Assembly: GCA_944325505.1 (NCBI GenBank)
Contig: CALVAJ010000020.1
Location: 1-40,898 of the forward strand
Origin: an uncultured Bacteroidales bacterium
GTDB lineage: Bacteria; Bacteroidota; Bacteroidia; Bacteroidales; UBA932
Direction of reading: 5' to 3'
DNA: 40,898 nt
Shown here: positions 31,295 to 38,877 of the stretch, in pieces
How positions within the stretch are numbered: position 1 is the stretch's first letter
How the letters are laid out: the number at the start of each line of letters is the position of its first letter
The notes under the pieces: model-generated
The model's database searches: none
What the model was told of the DNA's origin: nothing
Seen by the model: only the letters and a program-made list of their open reading frames with translations
Translations under genes and position numbers: made by a program

Positions 31295-31732
31295 ATGAAA
31301 AGAATAATTACAGTTCTTGCCTCTATCATGGCTTTTGTCGGTATAGTATCTGCGGACAATGACCGCGCAGTCCCTTTCGACAAGCTCCCTGCCGCTGCAA
31401 GGGATTTCATAACCGCAAATTTCCCTGGGGAGAAACTTGCCTATGCAAAGCAGGAGAGGGATTTCCTGGAGGTAAACTATGAGGTGGTGATGGTCAGCGG
31501 GATAAAGATGGAATTCGACCGCAGAGGCGAATGGACCAGCATAGAGTGCAGGTACGGCACCATCAGCAAAAACCTGATTCCGGAGCCTATAAGGAATTAT
31601 GTGGAAGAAGCATATAAAGGTGCCGAGTACAGGGAAATCTCAAGAGACAGAAGGGAGTACGAGGTGAAGATCACCTACGGACTGGAACTGACATTCGACA
31701 GGTATTTCAACCTGATGGGGATAGATGACTGA
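31295..31732 (+). CDS. PepSY-like exported protein
   Basis: A 145-residue protein with a signal peptide (MKRIITVLASIMAFVGIVSA). It has two similar halves, each with an amphipathic helix followed by beta strands (LPAAARDFITANFPGEKLAY... and IPEPIRNYVEEAYKGAEYRE...), which is the PepSY-like/DUF2874 layout. Such periplasmic proteins are frequent beside two-component systems in Bacteroidota and may act as small inhibitors or sensors; this is inference. ATG 31295 gives a clean leader, whereas an upstream TTG at 31256 lies inside the -7 box. Confidence 0.85.
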   Translation: MKRIITVLASIMAFVGIVSADNDRAVPFDKLPAAARDFITANFPGEKLAYAKQERDFLEVNYEVVMVSGIKMEFDRRGEWTSIECRYGTISKNLIPEPIRNYVEEAYKGAEYREISRDRREYEVKITYGLELTFDRYFNLMGIDD

Positions 31733-31741
31733 TAATTGTTG

Positions 31742-31749
31742 TACCTTTG
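31742..31749 (+). promoter_or_regulatory. -7 box before rmuC
   Basis: TACCTTTG is an exact -7 box 16 nt before ATG 31766. There is no TTTG at the usual spacing upstream, and the leader would be very short. Confidence 0.45.
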
Positions 31750-31765
31750 CCGGCAAAACCGGAAT

Positions 31766-33160
31766 ATGACAATGGCTTCAACGATTACTGCAATAGCAAT
31801 GGTGGCCCTTCTGGCCGCCATTGTCCTTTTATGGAAACTGTCCGGGGACAAGTCGGATCTTGGCAGGCGTATCGCGGGACTGGAAAAGGATAACGCCGTA
31901 CTCCAGAGCAGTCTGGATGCTGCGCAGAAGGCTTCGGCCCTTTCGGAGGAAATGCACCGCAGGTCCGTGGATGAGATCAGGAGAATGAACGAGCAGTATC
32001 TTGCTGCTGCCAATGACCGTCACCAGAAGGATATGGAGACGATGAAAGAACAGTTCAGGGCGGCCGCGGCCGAGATATCTTCTGCCAACAGCAAGGAGTT
32101 CCGGGAGCAGAGCGCGGAGCGGATTTCGGAGATTCTGGCTCCTGTGAAGGAGCGTTTCTCCGAGCTTGACAGGACCATGAAGGAATCCCATGAAAGTTCT
32201 GTCAAGTACAACTCCGAACTTTCGGCCTCTATCCGGCTTGTCATGGAGCAGTCGCGCCAGGTAGGGGAGGAGGCCAGGAATCTGGCCGATGCGCTTTCCG
32301 GACGCTCCAAGGTACAGGGCGATTTCGGGGAGATGCTACTGAAGGATATCCTGAAGAACGCCGGACTGAGGGAAGGGGAGCATTTCGTGAGCCAGGGGGT
32401 GATAACGGATGCTGACGGGCATGAGATCAGAAGTGATGGCGGTGCAGCCATGATTCCTGATGTGCTGATAAACTATCCTGACGACACTGTGGTCGTGGTG
32501 GATTCCAAGGTCAGTCTGACCGCTTTCAGCAGGTATATGGTGAGCAGCTCGGCGGCTGACCGTGACAGATATGCCAGGGAGCATGTCGAGAGTGTCCGCA
32601 GGCATGTGGATGAACTGAAGGCCAAGGACTATGCTTCGTATATCCCGGACGGGAAGCGTAAGGTGGACTACAATATAATGTTTATCCCGGTGGAAGGGGC
32701 TTTCCGTCTGATGCTCGAGGAGGCTCCGCTGCTCTGGCAGACGGCCAAGGACAACAATGTCCTTATAGTCAGCCAGATGACTCTTGTGATAGTCCTTAAT
32801 ATGATCCAGATGAGCTGGAAGCAGGCCGAGCAGGAGGCCAATATCGAGCAGGTGTACAAGACTGCTTCCGAACTTATGGGCCAGCTTCAGGGCTGGATGT
32901 CCGCTTTTGTGGCTGTCGGAGATAACCTTGATCGGACCGTGAAGTCGTATGCCGAGTCCAGGTCCAAACTGGCGGATTCCCAGCAGTCCGTGATCAAGAA
33001 GATAGCGAAACTTGAATCTCTCGGCATTTCACCGAGACGCTCCAGAGGCAAGGTCAGGATCTCGTCCCGCAAATCCGGCCCTGAGTCCGTCATTCCGAAG
33101 GAACTTGCATCTGGTGTCGGAAGTGAGCGGGAGACATCAGATGAATCTCATTTGACCTGA
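31766..33160 (+). CDS. rmuC: DNA recombination protein RmuC, with altered C-terminus
   Basis: A 464-residue protein from ATG 31766 (a TTG at 31736 is unlikely). An N-terminal membrane helix (about 5-25) is followed by a long coiled coil (28-170), then the RmuC nuclease-like domain: VQGDFGEMLLKDILKNAG, the PD-(D/E)xK-type core MIPDVLINYPDDTVVVVDSK, and the HVDELKAKDY and VDYNIMFIPVEGAFRLML segments. RmuC limits rearrangements between inverted repeats. The end of the gene is changed: a 27-bp repeat at 33076-33102 recurs at 33687-33713, where the reading frame continues to its own stop. The present tail ASGVGSERETSDESHLT therefore probably comes from an insertion. Confidence 0.95.
   Translation: MTMASTITAIAMVALLAAIVLLWKLSGDKSDLGRRIAGLEKDNAVLQSSLDAAQKASALSEEMHRRSVDEIRRMNEQYLAAANDRHQKDMETMKEQFRAAAAEISSANSKEFREQSAERISEILAPVKERFSELDRTMKESHESSVKYNSELSASIRLVMEQSRQVGEEARNLADALSGRSKVQGDFGEMLLKDILKNAGLREGEHFVSQGVITDADGHEIRSDGGAAMIPDVLINYPDDTVVVVDSKVSLTAFSRYMVSSSAADRDRYAREHVESVRRHVDELKAKDYASYIPDGKRKVDYNIMFIPVEGAFRLMLEEAPLLWQTAKDNNVLIVSQMTLVIVLNMIQMSWKQAEQEANIEQVYKTASELMGQLQGWMSAFVAVGDNLDRTVKSYAESRSKLADSQQSVIKKIAKLESLGISPRRSRGKVRISSRKSGPESVIPKELASGVGSERETSDESHLT
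33076..33102 (+). repeat. 27-bp direct repeat, left copy (inside rmuC)
   Basis: These 27 bases, coding for most of GPESVIPKE in rmuC, are identical to 33687-33713. The two copies are 611 bp apart and bracket the AbrB antitoxin and broken PIN gene. Confidence 0.95.
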
Positions 33161-33334
33161 GATTGTCCATCAAATCTTTCGAAGAACCGGGCAACAGTGA
33201 TTATCTCGATTCCTTCGTAGCCTTTTAATTCCAGCAGAAATCTGTTCTTCCATAATCAGTTTCAGCAACTTGAACGGCTTCCCTCCAAAGTATACTGCAG
33301 AGGCTAAGACATTGGTGTCAACTACTATTCTCAT
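33148..33334 (-). pseudogene. broken PIN-domain (VapC-type) toxin gene
   Basis: ATG 33334 overlaps the antitoxin stop by 4 nt (ATGA). The first 27 or so codons read MRIVVDTNVLASAVYFGGKP, the typical PIN start with the catalytic Asp6. The frame then meets an unrelated stop at 33170-33172. A second frame contains LELKGYEGIEIITVARFFER, which matches the usual PIN C-terminus, and stops at 33148-33150. The middle of the domain, about 70 residues with the other acidic residues, is missing, and the two ends are out of frame. The toxin cannot be active. Its end overlaps rmuC. Confidence 0.85.
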
Positions 33335-33594
33335 TTCCTTTTTTCTGCTCTCATTTCTTTGATAGTGGAATTGATCTCCTCTTCAGTAAGTCCAATCTTC
33401 CTCGCTGTTTCCTGTGCCTTTTCTATCAGCGAATAGAACTCATCCAGAGAAGGTTCCCTTACCGGTTTCAGCAGTATGTTCTCATCATCTGAAATGACAA
33501 GAAACTGGGAGCCTTCGCCAAGATTCAGTTTTCTTCGTATGGAGATAGGAAGCACTATCTGGCCTCTTGATGACATTGATGCTATTGTTGCCAT
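33331..33594 (-). CDS. AbrB/MazE-type antitoxin (orphaned)
   Basis: An 87-residue protein with an N-terminal SpoVT-AbrB swapped-hairpin DNA-binding domain (SRGQIVLPISIRRKLNLGEG, then FLVISDDENILLKPV) and a C-terminal acidic helix (SLDEFYSLIEKAQETARKIG, LTEEEINSTIKEMRAEKRK) that would bind a PIN toxin. Its partner, which follows with a 4-nt overlap, is broken. The antitoxin itself shows no damage and has a good promoter, so it may still repress its own promoter or protect against related toxins elsewhere. Confidence 0.92.
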   Translation of the reverse strand: MATIASMSSRGQIVLPISIRRKLNLGEGSQFLVISDDENILLKPVREPSLDEFYSLIEKAQETARKIGLTEEEINSTIKEMRAEKRK

Positions 33595-33637
33595 AATTCT
33601 TATGAATCTGAAAAGTAAGTAATTCTTATTTTTTCGT

Positions 33638-33668
33638 CAAATATAATAATTTATACTTGAAACCCAAA
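33638..33668 (-). promoter_or_regulatory. promoter of the AbrB antitoxin
   Basis: On the minus strand TTTG (33668-33665), a 19-nt spacer and TATATTTG (33645-33638) match the consensus. Between it and the ATG an 8-bp direct repeat AATTCTTA (33595-33602 and 33621-33628) may be an operator. The promoter lies within the inserted segment, 19 bp from its right end. Confidence 0.8.
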
Positions 33669-33686
33669 TTTTTGACAGTTTTCCAT

Positions 33687-33747
33687 CGGCCCTGAGTCCG
33701 TCATTCCGAAGGAGCTGTCGGAAACCCTTTCAGAATCTGCGTCTTAA
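33687..33747 (+). pseudogene. detached original C-terminus of rmuC, with right copy of the 27-bp repeat
   Basis: 33687-33713 repeat 33076-33102 exactly. Read in the same frame as rmuC, the sequence gives GPESVIPKELSETLSESAS and then TAA at 33745-33747. This looks like the true end of rmuC, separated from the gene by the antitoxin segment. It overlaps the 3' end of the lipoprotein gene that runs towards it. Confidence 0.75.
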
Positions 33748-34785
33748 AAGGTACAGTATACCTGCCAGAAGGAGGAAAGTGACTGCGAAAGCCCATATAT
33801 TTGCAGTCCTTGACGAGGCTTCAAGGGTCAGGCTGCCGCATAGCAGGCGGTATCCGTCGATTTTCCATTGGGGATTACCGTCATTGTATGCCGGCGCATT
33901 GGCCCTTGTCAGCCTTCCCGGAAGCCGTATCTCTGAAATGAGAGTTACTTCAAAGTCGTTGATTGCATTTTCTTTTTCGCTGTACAGGCTGTCGGCTGTA
34001 TTTTCATTTTCAGTATACAGTCCGGTAAAGGTGTCTGTCTTGAAGTGCCGGTCCAGCATCGAGCATAATGACTCAGGCGTAACGTCTTCGTCGGACGAGA
34101 GTATCTTTTCCAGATTTTCTTCTGCGAAATTTTCCATCCGGCCGCACATGTCAGGGGTGGCAAGGCTGTAGATGATGTCGTAGCTTGCCTTGAATGTGCA
34201 GTGTACATACCATTTTGCAAACCTGGAATTCATATCGTCAAGCAGATAATACATTTCCACTCCGTTCCAGCCGGCAGGGGATGCCGCGTTTCTGAAAAAA
34301 ATGTCCTGCTCTTTTTCGTCCAGATACTCGGAAACAGGTACAGGCAGGTCTGTGATCTGCCTGTATACGGCTTTGTAAGTATAGGTAGTGTAGAACCAGC
34401 GGAATCTTTTGATGACCGATTCCTCCGGTGCGAGAAGGGGATTGCCTTCCAGACTTTCATCGGCGGCATCCATCGTATTTCCGCTGGCGCTGCCCAGATT
34501 TGCGGACGCAAATGCATTCAATTCCCTGGTTTCATCGTAGAAGTTTTTGGCGAAAGGCTCTCCGACAAGCCCTGTTGTCCAGAGGCTGTCTGTCCTGAAG
34601 AAGAAGGGGCTGTTGTCCGTGTTACCTGCCAGGTATGCCGAGTCGGCTTGGGCGTAGACGGTCCTGACCGCTGACAGGTCTTTGCGGATGTCGGTTGTCA
34701 TGTAATTGTAATATGTCGAGCATGAAGATGCTGCCAGGGCCACGAGAATCGGGAATGTAAGTGGTATCCGTTTCATGATGTTCAT
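33730..34785 (-). CDS. lipoprotein with C-terminal membrane helix, unknown family
   Basis: A 351-residue protein not recognised as a known family. It starts with a lipoprotein signal peptide (lipobox ASSC, near Cys22) and ends with a hydrophobic helix followed by basic residues (AFAVTFLLLAGILYLLRRRF). The body is mixed alpha/beta and rich in Tyr and Trp in the middle (RWFYTTYTYKAVYRQI). The last gene of an overlapping set with an ECF sigma factor and a small membrane protein, it starts within the stop of the previous gene (ATGA). It may sense the envelope state for the sigma factor; this is inference from position. Confidence 0.8.
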   Translation of the reverse strand: MNIMKRIPLTFPILVALAASSCSTYYNYMTTDIRKDLSAVRTVYAQADSAYLAGNTDNSPFFFRTDSLWTTGLVGEPFAKNFYDETRELNAFASANLGSASGNTMDAADESLEGNPLLAPEESVIKRFRWFYTTYTYKAVYRQITDLPVPVSEYLDEKEQDIFFRNAASPAGWNGVEMYYLLDDMNSRFAKWYVHCTFKASYDIIYSLATPDMCGRMENFAEENLEKILSSDEDVTPESLCSMLDRHFKTDTFTGLYTENENTADSLYSEKENAINDFEVTLISEIRLPGRLTRANAPAYNDGNPQWKIDGYRLLCGSLTLEASSRTANIWAFAVTFLLLAGILYLLRRRF

Positions 34786-35156
34786 TTTTCTGAGATTGTA
34801 TATGGAAGTTCCGGCATTATTTTTTCCTTAAGCTTTCTGGAATTTTTGTATGCCGTATATATTTTAGGTTCTGCAGAGGCCGGCACGGACTCTCTCACGG
34901 CGTATTCTGCGTATCCGGGGTTATTGTGTCGCTCTGGCAGTGACCGGGTTCCGGACAAGACCGCGGCTATCGCCGTGATGGCTGCGGCTGCGGCTACGGG
35001 ACGGAGGACTTCCGCTGCCTTTCCTTTTTGCCGGATTCGCCTGATTACCGCTTCTTCCGTAGCAAGTTCCCCGGCTTCCGATGCGGCAATGCCTTTTCCT
35101 GCTTCTCTTATTCTGTCAAGCAGTCCGGTGTATAGCCCGTCATTATTCTTTTCCAT
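34782..35156 (-). CDS. small single-helix membrane protein, possible anti-sigma factor
   Basis: A 124-residue protein with one alanine-rich helix (about 51-70). The N-terminal 50 residues are predicted cytoplasmic and helical (LLDRIREAGKGIAASEAGEL, EEAVIRRIRQKGK), and a C-terminal segment of about 50 residues faces the periplasm. It overlaps the ECF sigma gene by 14 nt and the lipoprotein gene by 4 nt. This position and topology are those of anti-sigma factors, but no zinc motif or recognised anti-sigma domain is seen, so the role is inference. Confidence 0.7.
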   Translation of the reverse strand: MEKNNDGLYTGLLDRIREAGKGIAASEAGELATEEAVIRRIRQKGKAAEVLRPVAAAAAITAIAAVLSGTRSLPERHNNPGYAEYAVRESVPASAEPKIYTAYKNSRKLKEKIMPELPYTISEK

Positions 35157-35715
35157 GATTGTATTCCATTATGATTTTCCTGACTGTCCTGCGTGCCAGA
35201 TACAGGTTGCTTTTAATCTGGTCCGCATTCATGCCTGTTATGCGTGTTACCTCTTCTGTGTCAAGTTCTTCTATTTCTTTTAATGTGAATATCATACGCT
35301 GCTTCGGGCTCAGCTTTTCCGATGCCTTAACGAAGATTTCCCATTCTTCTGAAGCTATAAGCCTGTCTTCTGCAGAGATTTCCGTCCTGTCTCCGTTTTT
35401 TCCGGACATGCCGTTGCTTATCCATGAAGGAATGAGTTTCCGTTTCCGGAGTTTGTCCAGGGAAAGATTTGCGGTAATCCTGTAAAGCCATGTGGACAGG
35501 CTGCTTTTCCCGTTGTACCGTCCGGCCTGCTGCCATACCTTGATGAACACATCCTGGGTAATGTCCTCTGCTTCACAGCTCCGGCACATGATCCTCAGTG
35601 CAGTCCGGAATACGAGCGGCCTGTATTTCCGTATCAGAAGCCGCAGGGCATTCCCGTCCCCTCCTGATATGGCCGCCATCAGTAAGGCATCGTCTGTTTC
35701 TGTCTTGTCTGCCAT
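35143..35715 (-). CDS. ECF-type RNA polymerase sigma factor
   Basis: A 190-residue sigma-70 family factor. Region 2 includes LLIRKYRPLVFRTALRI, the DITQDVFIKVWQ core and SLSTWLYRITANLSLDKLR. Region 4 includes KLSPKQRMIFTLKEIEELD and GMNADQIKSNLYLARRTVRK. A linker of about 30 residues with GKNGDRTEIS lies between them. It heads the three-gene overlapping operon. No SusCD-type genes or FecR-type anti-sigma are nearby, so it belongs to the non-FecI group with a local membrane partner. A 6-bp inverted repeat lies just upstream. Confidence 0.92.
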   Translation of the reverse strand: MADKTETDDALLMAAISGGDGNALRLLIRKYRPLVFRTALRIMCRSCEAEDITQDVFIKVWQQAGRYNGKSSLSTWLYRITANLSLDKLRKRKLIPSWISNGMSGKNGDRTEISAEDRLIASEEWEIFVKASEKLSPKQRMIFTLKEIEELDTEEVTRITGMNADQIKSNLYLARRTVRKIIMEYNHGKE

Positions 35716-35729
35716 CCGTTTTCCTTATT

Positions 35730-35750
35730 TTCTGCATGTTATACGCAGAA
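35730..35750 (-). promoter_or_regulatory. inverted repeat upstream of the ECF sigma gene
   Basis: TTCTGC (35730-35735) and GCAGAA (35745-35750) are separated by 9 nt, 15 nt before ATG 35715. No standard -33/-7 pair is found here; autoregulation by the sigma factor itself is possible. Confidence 0.35.
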
Positions 35751-35851
35751 GTGGTGAAAAAGTAAAATTTTCATGAGATTTTTCCCTCCGGATAAGCGGA
35801 TACTTGATTCCGGCAGTTCGTGTTTCCATGGCGAGAGGTGCGGCAGGGTGT

Positions 35852-36670
35852 CTACGCTTTGTTTAAAATGATTGTCTCGAGGTCATCGGGAACATAAATG
35901 TCTCCCATGAAATTCTTTCCGGCTTCCGTACCGTAGGCCTTTTTGCGTCCTTCCAGATCGGAGTCCTCGGTATGGTAGAGGATCAGGTTCCTGACATTAA
36001 GGCTTTTTGCCAATATTCCCGCATCAAGGGCGGTGCTGTGGTTTTTCTCATAGGGCCTGAATTTTTCCCTGTCATCATACAGGCAGAAGGCTTCGCACAT
36101 CAGCCAGTCCGCGTTTTCGACAAATGCTCTGGCAGCTTCGTTGAACGGTTCGTCTCCGAGGCATGCAAGAGTCTGTCCGTCAGATAACTCAGCCCTGAAT
36201 CCGAACTGTTTTTCTTTTGAAGAGTGTATGTCGAAACACTGGAACTTCATCGCTCCGACACTGAACCTGTCTCCGTCTTTCAGTTCATGCAGGAGGACAG
36301 ACTTTCCCAACAGATCCGCATATTTCCTGTGGAGTGTCTTTTGAATAATGAAAGACAACACTTCCAGTACTTTGTCATGACCGTAGAGATTGAATGTTCC
36401 TCCGAACTTTCCTTTCAGCATTTCCTGCATGACTACCCTTATGACCCATACGGCACCGAGGATATGGTCGGTATGCGCATGTGTTATGAACATGTCATGG
36501 ATGTCACAGATATTTGCACCGGCCTTCTCCATCTGTACAAGGATGCCGTTCCCGCCTCCGCCGTCCACCAGCAGCACGGACCCGCTGTCGTTGAGGATGA
36601 AACAAGTATTGTAGCATTTGGTCGTAACGGCATTTCCTGTGCCGAGCATTGTAATCTGAGGTGTCTTCAT
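35852..36670 (-). CDS. MBL-fold metallohydrolase, RNase Z-like
   Basis: A 272-residue protein from ATG 36670 (MKTPQITMLGTGNAV). The metallo-beta-lactamase signature THAHTDH is at 63-69, preceded by LLVDGGGGNG. Further ligands are probably the Asp in ACLGDEPFN, the His in EKNHST and the His in LILYHTEDSD. The layout is that of the RNase Z/ElaC-like branch, which includes tRNA 3' processing enzymes and many enzymes of unknown substrate. ATG 36703 and longer forms are possible but less likely. It follows the DUF4143 ATPase gene on the same strand. Confidence 0.88.
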   Translation of the reverse strand: MKTPQITMLGTGNAVTTKCYNTCFILNDSGSVLLVDGGGGNGILVQMEKAGANICDIHDMFITHAHTDHILGAVWVIRVVMQEMLKGKFGGTFNLYGHDKVLEVLSFIIQKTLHRKYADLLGKSVLLHELKDGDRFSVGAMKFQCFDIHSSKEKQFGFRAELSDGQTLACLGDEPFNEAARAFVENADWLMCEAFCLYDDREKFRPYEKNHSTALDAGILAKSLNVRNLILYHTEDSDLEGRKKAYGTEAGKNFMGDIYVPDDLETIILNKA

Positions 36671-36714
36671 ATTTGCAGGTGTCTCCGGAAAAATCCGAAG
36701 CATATCTTTAATAA

Positions 36715-38046
36715 TCAAAGGAACATTGCCATATATGCCGGAAGGTACAGGATATCCTCTTCCTTGCACATGTCTTTCGTGTAAATCAGATATTTGTTTC
36801 TTATTCTTGCTGAAAACTTTTTACAAAATGCATCCAACGAAGCATGTGTCTTGTAACCGGAAGATTTTACCTCGATGGGACTTACCTTGTCCCCGTCTGC
36901 AATCAGGAAATCCACTTCATAGTTGTGTTTTCCGCTATCTGTGGGGAAAGTATAATAGTACAGTTCATGCCCGGCTGCTTTCAGCATCTGTGCAATGACG
37001 TTTTCGTAGACATAGCCGAGATCCGCGCTCAGCTTGTCACTGAGCAGTTTGTGGTAAATCGTATTGTCGGTAAACTTCTTGTCCCAAAACGCGAGTGTAA
37101 CGAACAGACCTGTGTCTGCCGCAAACATCTTGTATTTGTCGGGATTCTGATGCAATGCCATCCCCGCACCCGGGTCATTGGCATGGTAAGCCATGTTGAC
37201 CACCATTGACTCTCTGATTTCAGATATGATTTCAGCCAGACTCGAATTGCGTGTGCCGTCAGTAGCGCTCCATGCCAGGTATCTGTTGGCATTGCCTGTC
37301 AGCTGGGCCGGAATCTGACGGAACATCTTTGAGGCGTTTCCTGTCGGGTCTATCTTGTTGAAATCATCTTCATACAAGGTTATGACAGAGCGTTTCGCGC
37401 TGTCAACTTTTTCAAGATTGTTGGTATCCAGATAGGCAGCTACGGCCTGCGGCATTCCTCCCACAAGCATGTACAGACGGAAATCGCGCATCAGCTTGCG
37501 GTTTGTGGCATCTCCCAAAGATGTCCTGTCCCGGAAGCATTCCTGAAGCAGTTTTATCGTGGCCGTATCTCCCAATGCCCACCTGAACTCCTCATAGTCC
37601 ATCGGATACATGTAAAGTTTGGTTTCTTCACTCGGTATCAGGATATCCCTGACATTCTTGCGTATGGATATGAGCGAGCCGGTCTCTATATAATCATACC
37701 TGCCGTCCTTTACAAGATACTTGATGGCTTGTCTTGCCTTCGGGGCAAGCTGGACTTCATCGAAAATAATGACTGATTTCCGCTCTTTCAACTCGACACC
37801 GTATTCAAATTGCAGGCGCATGAATATACGGTTAAGGTCGGAAATGTCATTGAACAGATCACGGATTTCAGCAGAACAGGCGGCAAAATCCACCAGTATA
37901 TAGGTTTCGTATTCATTGGCCGCAAATTCCTCTGCAATGGTGGACTTCCCGATACGTCTTGCCCCCTGTATCAATACAGCCGTTCTGCCTTCATCCGTCC
38001 GCTTCCAATGCAGCAGTTCTTCGTATATTTTTCTTTTGAATATCAT
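36715..38046 (-). CDS. AAA-type ATPase with DUF4143 domain
   Basis: A 443-residue protein from ATG 38046 (MIFKRKIYEELLHWK). The N-terminal AAA_14 domain has Walker A QGARRIGKST (27-36) and Walker B IIFDEVQ (D96, E97), with an arginine-rich GSLISIRKN segment. The C-terminal DUF4143 domain ends in a PD-(D/E)xK-like motif, YEVDFLIADGDKVSPIEVKS (near 391-410). Such proteins are widespread, often acquired by transfer and often in defence or toxin-like settings, but their function is unproven. It has its own promoter with a repeat next to it and appears more AT-rich than its neighbours. Confidence 0.92.
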   Translation of the reverse strand: MIFKRKIYEELLHWKRTDEGRTAVLIQGARRIGKSTIAEEFAANEYETYILVDFAACSAEIRDLFNDISDLNRIFMRLQFEYGVELKERKSVIIFDEVQLAPKARQAIKYLVKDGRYDYIETGSLISIRKNVRDILIPSEETKLYMYPMDYEEFRWALGDTATIKLLQECFRDRTSLGDATNRKLMRDFRLYMLVGGMPQAVAAYLDTNNLEKVDSAKRSVITLYEDDFNKIDPTGNASKMFRQIPAQLTGNANRYLAWSATDGTRNSSLAEIISEIRESMVVNMAYHANDPGAGMALHQNPDKYKMFAADTGLFVTLAFWDKKFTDNTIYHKLLSDKLSADLGYVYENVIAQMLKAAGHELYYYTFPTDSGKHNYEVDFLIADGDKVSPIEVKSSGYKTHASLDAFCKKFSARIRNKYLIYTKDMCKEEDILYLPAYMAMFL

Positions 38047-38067
38047 ATATGATGTTGTCTGCAAGCA

Positions 38068-38099
38068 CAAAGATAGCACACAATTACACAAATCTCAAA
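38068..38099 (-). promoter_or_regulatory. promoter of the DUF4143 ATPase gene
   Basis: On the minus strand TTTG (38099-38096), a 20-nt spacer and TATCTTTG (38075-38068) match the consensus, 21 nt before ATG 38046. Confidence 0.8.
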
Positions 38100-38135
38100 A
38101 TTTATTGAAGTGAATATTGCGCGAATCTCAAAATT
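38091..38135. repeat. two 12-bp direct repeats at the ATPase promoter
   Basis: AATCTCAAAATT occurs at 38091-38102, covering the -33 box, and again at 38124-38135, 33 bp away. Two such sites at and behind a promoter could bind a regulator. Confidence 0.5.
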
Positions 38136-38192
38136 ATGATAGAGCCAGCAATGTCAATTACAAATTGTCCGGGAAATATAAACCAAAAATCA

Positions 38193-38200
38193 TATCTTTG
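38193..38200 (+). promoter_or_regulatory. -7 box before the nitroreductase lipoprotein gene
   Basis: TATCTTTG fits TAnnTTTG and lies 34 nt before ATG 38235. The -33 match is poor. Confidence 0.5.
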
Positions 38201-38234
38201 TCATGATTGGCAAGACATCCAAATTCATGAAACT

Positions 38235-38840
38235 ATGAGATATTGTATTTTATCATTGGCTTTGATGTTGGGAATCCTGACATCATGCACGGATACACAG
38301 AAGGAAACAGCTATGGAACAGAATGAAACTCTTGAAAATCTGAAGACGCGGCGTGCCGTCCGTTCCTATCAGGACAGGATGCCGGAGATGGAACTTATCG
38401 AGAAAGTCGTTGAGGCCGGGACATACGCCCCTACAGGGATGGGAAGGCAGTCCCCGATTATAGTCGCCGTTACGGACAAGGCTGTCCGCGACCGTATCGC
38501 ACGTCTGAACGCAGGTGTCATGGGCGGTGACAAGGATCCGTTCTACGGAGCGCCTGTGGTATTGGTAGTGCTTGCGGACAGGAATGTCCCTACGCATGTA
38601 TATGACGGCGCTTTGGTCATGGGAAACCTTCTTAACGCCGCACATGCCGTCGGTCTGGGAAGCTGCTGGATTCACAGGGCAAAGGAAGTGTTTGACAGCG
38701 AAGAAGGCAAGGCTCTCCTTAAAGAGTGGGGGATCGAAGGTGATTATGAAGGGATAGGCAACTGCATACTCGGTTATACTGCCGGCGAATATCCGACACC
38801 TGCCCCACGCAAGGCCGGTTATGTACATTTCGTCAAATAG
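38235..38840 (+). CDS. nitroreductase-family protein with lipoprotein signal
   Basis: A 201-residue protein. ATG 38235 gives MRYCILSLALMLGILTSC, a full lipoprotein signal peptide with lipobox LTSC (Cys18). ATG 38313 (MEQNETLENLKTRRAVRSYQ) would give a plain cytoplasmic nitroreductase of 175 residues. The domain shows TRRAVRSYQDRMPE, APTGMGRQSPIIVAV, the GALVMGNLLNAAHAVGLGSC helix and GNCILGYTAGEYP, all typical of small FMN-dependent nitroreductases. An exported version would be odd, because FMN enzymes of this kind normally work in the cytoplasm. The -7 box at 38193 favours the longer form. Confidence 0.88.
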   Translation: MRYCILSLALMLGILTSCTDTQKETAMEQNETLENLKTRRAVRSYQDRMPEMELIEKVVEAGTYAPTGMGRQSPIIVAVTDKAVRDRIARLNAGVMGGDKDPFYGAPVVLVVLADRNVPTHVYDGALVMGNLLNAAHAVGLGSCWIHRAKEVFDSEEGKALLKEWGIEGDYEGIGNCILGYTAGEYPTPAPRKAGYVHFVK

Positions 38841-38877
38841 CGGATAGCGGAACAGGAAATTTAAGCAATCGGACAAT

